A stretch of 6,311 bases of DNA from Lentisphaeria bacterium (GTDB taxonomy: Bacteria; Verrucomicrobiota; Lentisphaeria; JABSQK01; UBA12247): positions 1 to 6,311 of the forward strand of contig DMTJ01000341.1 in NCBI GenBank assembly GCA_003477185.1, written 5' to 3'. The translations under genes and the position numbers were made by a program. The notes under the pieces are model-generated. The model did not search any database. It was not told where the DNA came from and saw only the letters and a program-made list of their open reading frames with translations. Positions 5,750 through 6,311 of the stretch are shown in pieces; positions within the stretch are counted from its first letter, which is position 1, and every line of letters begins with the position of its first letter.

Positions 5750-6311
5750 AGGATACGCCACAGCTGTGTTCGGCGTCAAGACGTGCCGAAGTGGATGCCA
5801 ATAAAGGACGTGGTCCCTGGCGCGGGAGACCTTGGTCGTGGTTGAGGACCACAGGCATCTGTGATGTTTGCGGAGTTCGCAACCGCGCTCAGGGATACCG
5901 TCCACGGCGTATCCAACACCGGCCTCCTCTACTCGGGCTCGAAACATTGCCCCTGCGCAGGCAACGTTTTGCCAGCCTGCTGCCAAGAAAGGTATCCGGC
6001 AATTTCAAAGAAGTAGGCGTTGACCTGCATCACCGGGAAGATGCTCTTCGATAAACGAAATCGCCTTGGTGGTCAGGACATCGGTCAGGTAGTCGCCGTC
6101 TTCTCCGTCCGCTATGCCTGGCACATTTGAATTTGGATGGCCTTCGCTTTCATGGGGAAAATAGTAGCGTCCCGGTTGGCCCATGCGGTGGCCAGCGATG
6201 TTGATGTAGAACCCGTGGTTGGCGGGAAAGTGGCTGCGTGAGGTATCCTGATGGGCTTGCAAATGACACTTTCCGACATGGGCAGTGGTGTAGCCCGCTG
6301 CCTTGAGAGAC
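5750..6311 (-). pseudogene. Second sulfatase, decayed, 5' part beyond the right edge
   Basis: Reading leftward from 6310 the - strand gives SLKAAGYTTAHVGKCHL, then NHGFYINIAGH, GQPGRYYFPHE, DGEDGDYLTDVLTTKAISFI and EEHLPGDAGQ, ending at TGA 6005-6007. This is the middle of a type I sulfatase: L--AGY-TAH-GKWHLG, GFD-NI-GH-WG-P--YF, GEYLTD-LT-EAI-FIE. The Trp of GKWHL is Cys (TGG to TGT). At the stop the match continues one frame over (AYFFEIAGYL, where relatives have PFFLYL), so an indel lies near 6010-6020. Further left only faint traces remain (an AMFRARVEEAGVGYAVDGI segment recalling the AMVESVDEGVGRVLDxL helix, 5860-5930). The formylglycine motif and N-terminus would lie right of the window. 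It is a different sulfatase subfamily from the intact one at 872, so not a simple duplicate. Confidence 0.75.

Noticed and set aside
5791..6054. Open frame of 87 codons on the + strand
   Set aside because: It lies opposite the decayed sulfatase; Arg-rich translation with no known domain.
1..6311. CRISPR array, tRNA or rRNA genes, insertion sequence ends
   Set aside because: No regularly spaced repeats, no cloverleaf or rRNA-like segments, and no transposase or terminal inverted repeats were seen on reading both strands.

Overview
The window most likely comes from a Planctomycetes-Verrucomicrobia-Lentisphaerae type bacterium that feeds on sulfated or complex glycans. This is inferred from gene content: formylglycine sulfatases, a Tat-exported Gfo/Idh/MocA oxidoreductase with the [15 protein letters not shown] leader common in that superphylum, a DUF1080 (3-keto-disaccharide hydrolase) protein and an MGH1-like glycosidase remnant. 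The exact phylum cannot be settled from the sequence.

Only three genes look intact, all on the + strand: a type I sulfatase (872-2254), a Gfo/Idh/MocA oxidoreductase (2998-4302) and a DUF1080 protein (4325-5050). The last two are 22 bases apart and form an operon closed by a good rho-independent terminator (5098-5127), followed by a second hairpin (5139-5158). The sulfatase is separated from this pair by about 740 bases and is probably its own transcription unit.

The DNA around the intact genes is a gene graveyard. From left to right it holds the C-terminal end of an AAA+/DUF4143 ATPase (1-280, frameshifted), an ankyrin-repeat remnant (2297-2613, frameshift plus stop), an MGH1-like glycosidase remnant (5164-5583, two frameshifts plus stop), and on the - strand a second sulfatase (5750-6311, running off the right edge, frameshifted, with the GKWHL motif altered to GKCHL). 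Stretches 281-860, 2614-2982 and 5587-5749 hold nothing I can recognise.

Inferred biology: the oxidoreductase and DUF1080 protein carry Tat and Sec leaders, so they would work outside the cytoplasm. The first would oxidise a sugar (C3 hydroxyl in characterised relatives) and the second would cleave the 3-keto-glycoside. The sulfatase would remove sulfate esters from the same or another glycan, but it lacks a visible signal peptide and may act in the cytoplasm on imported fragments. I see no wholly new system; the notable points are the remnant-rich setting and the apparent compartment split between the sulfatase and the oxidoreductase/hydrolase pair.
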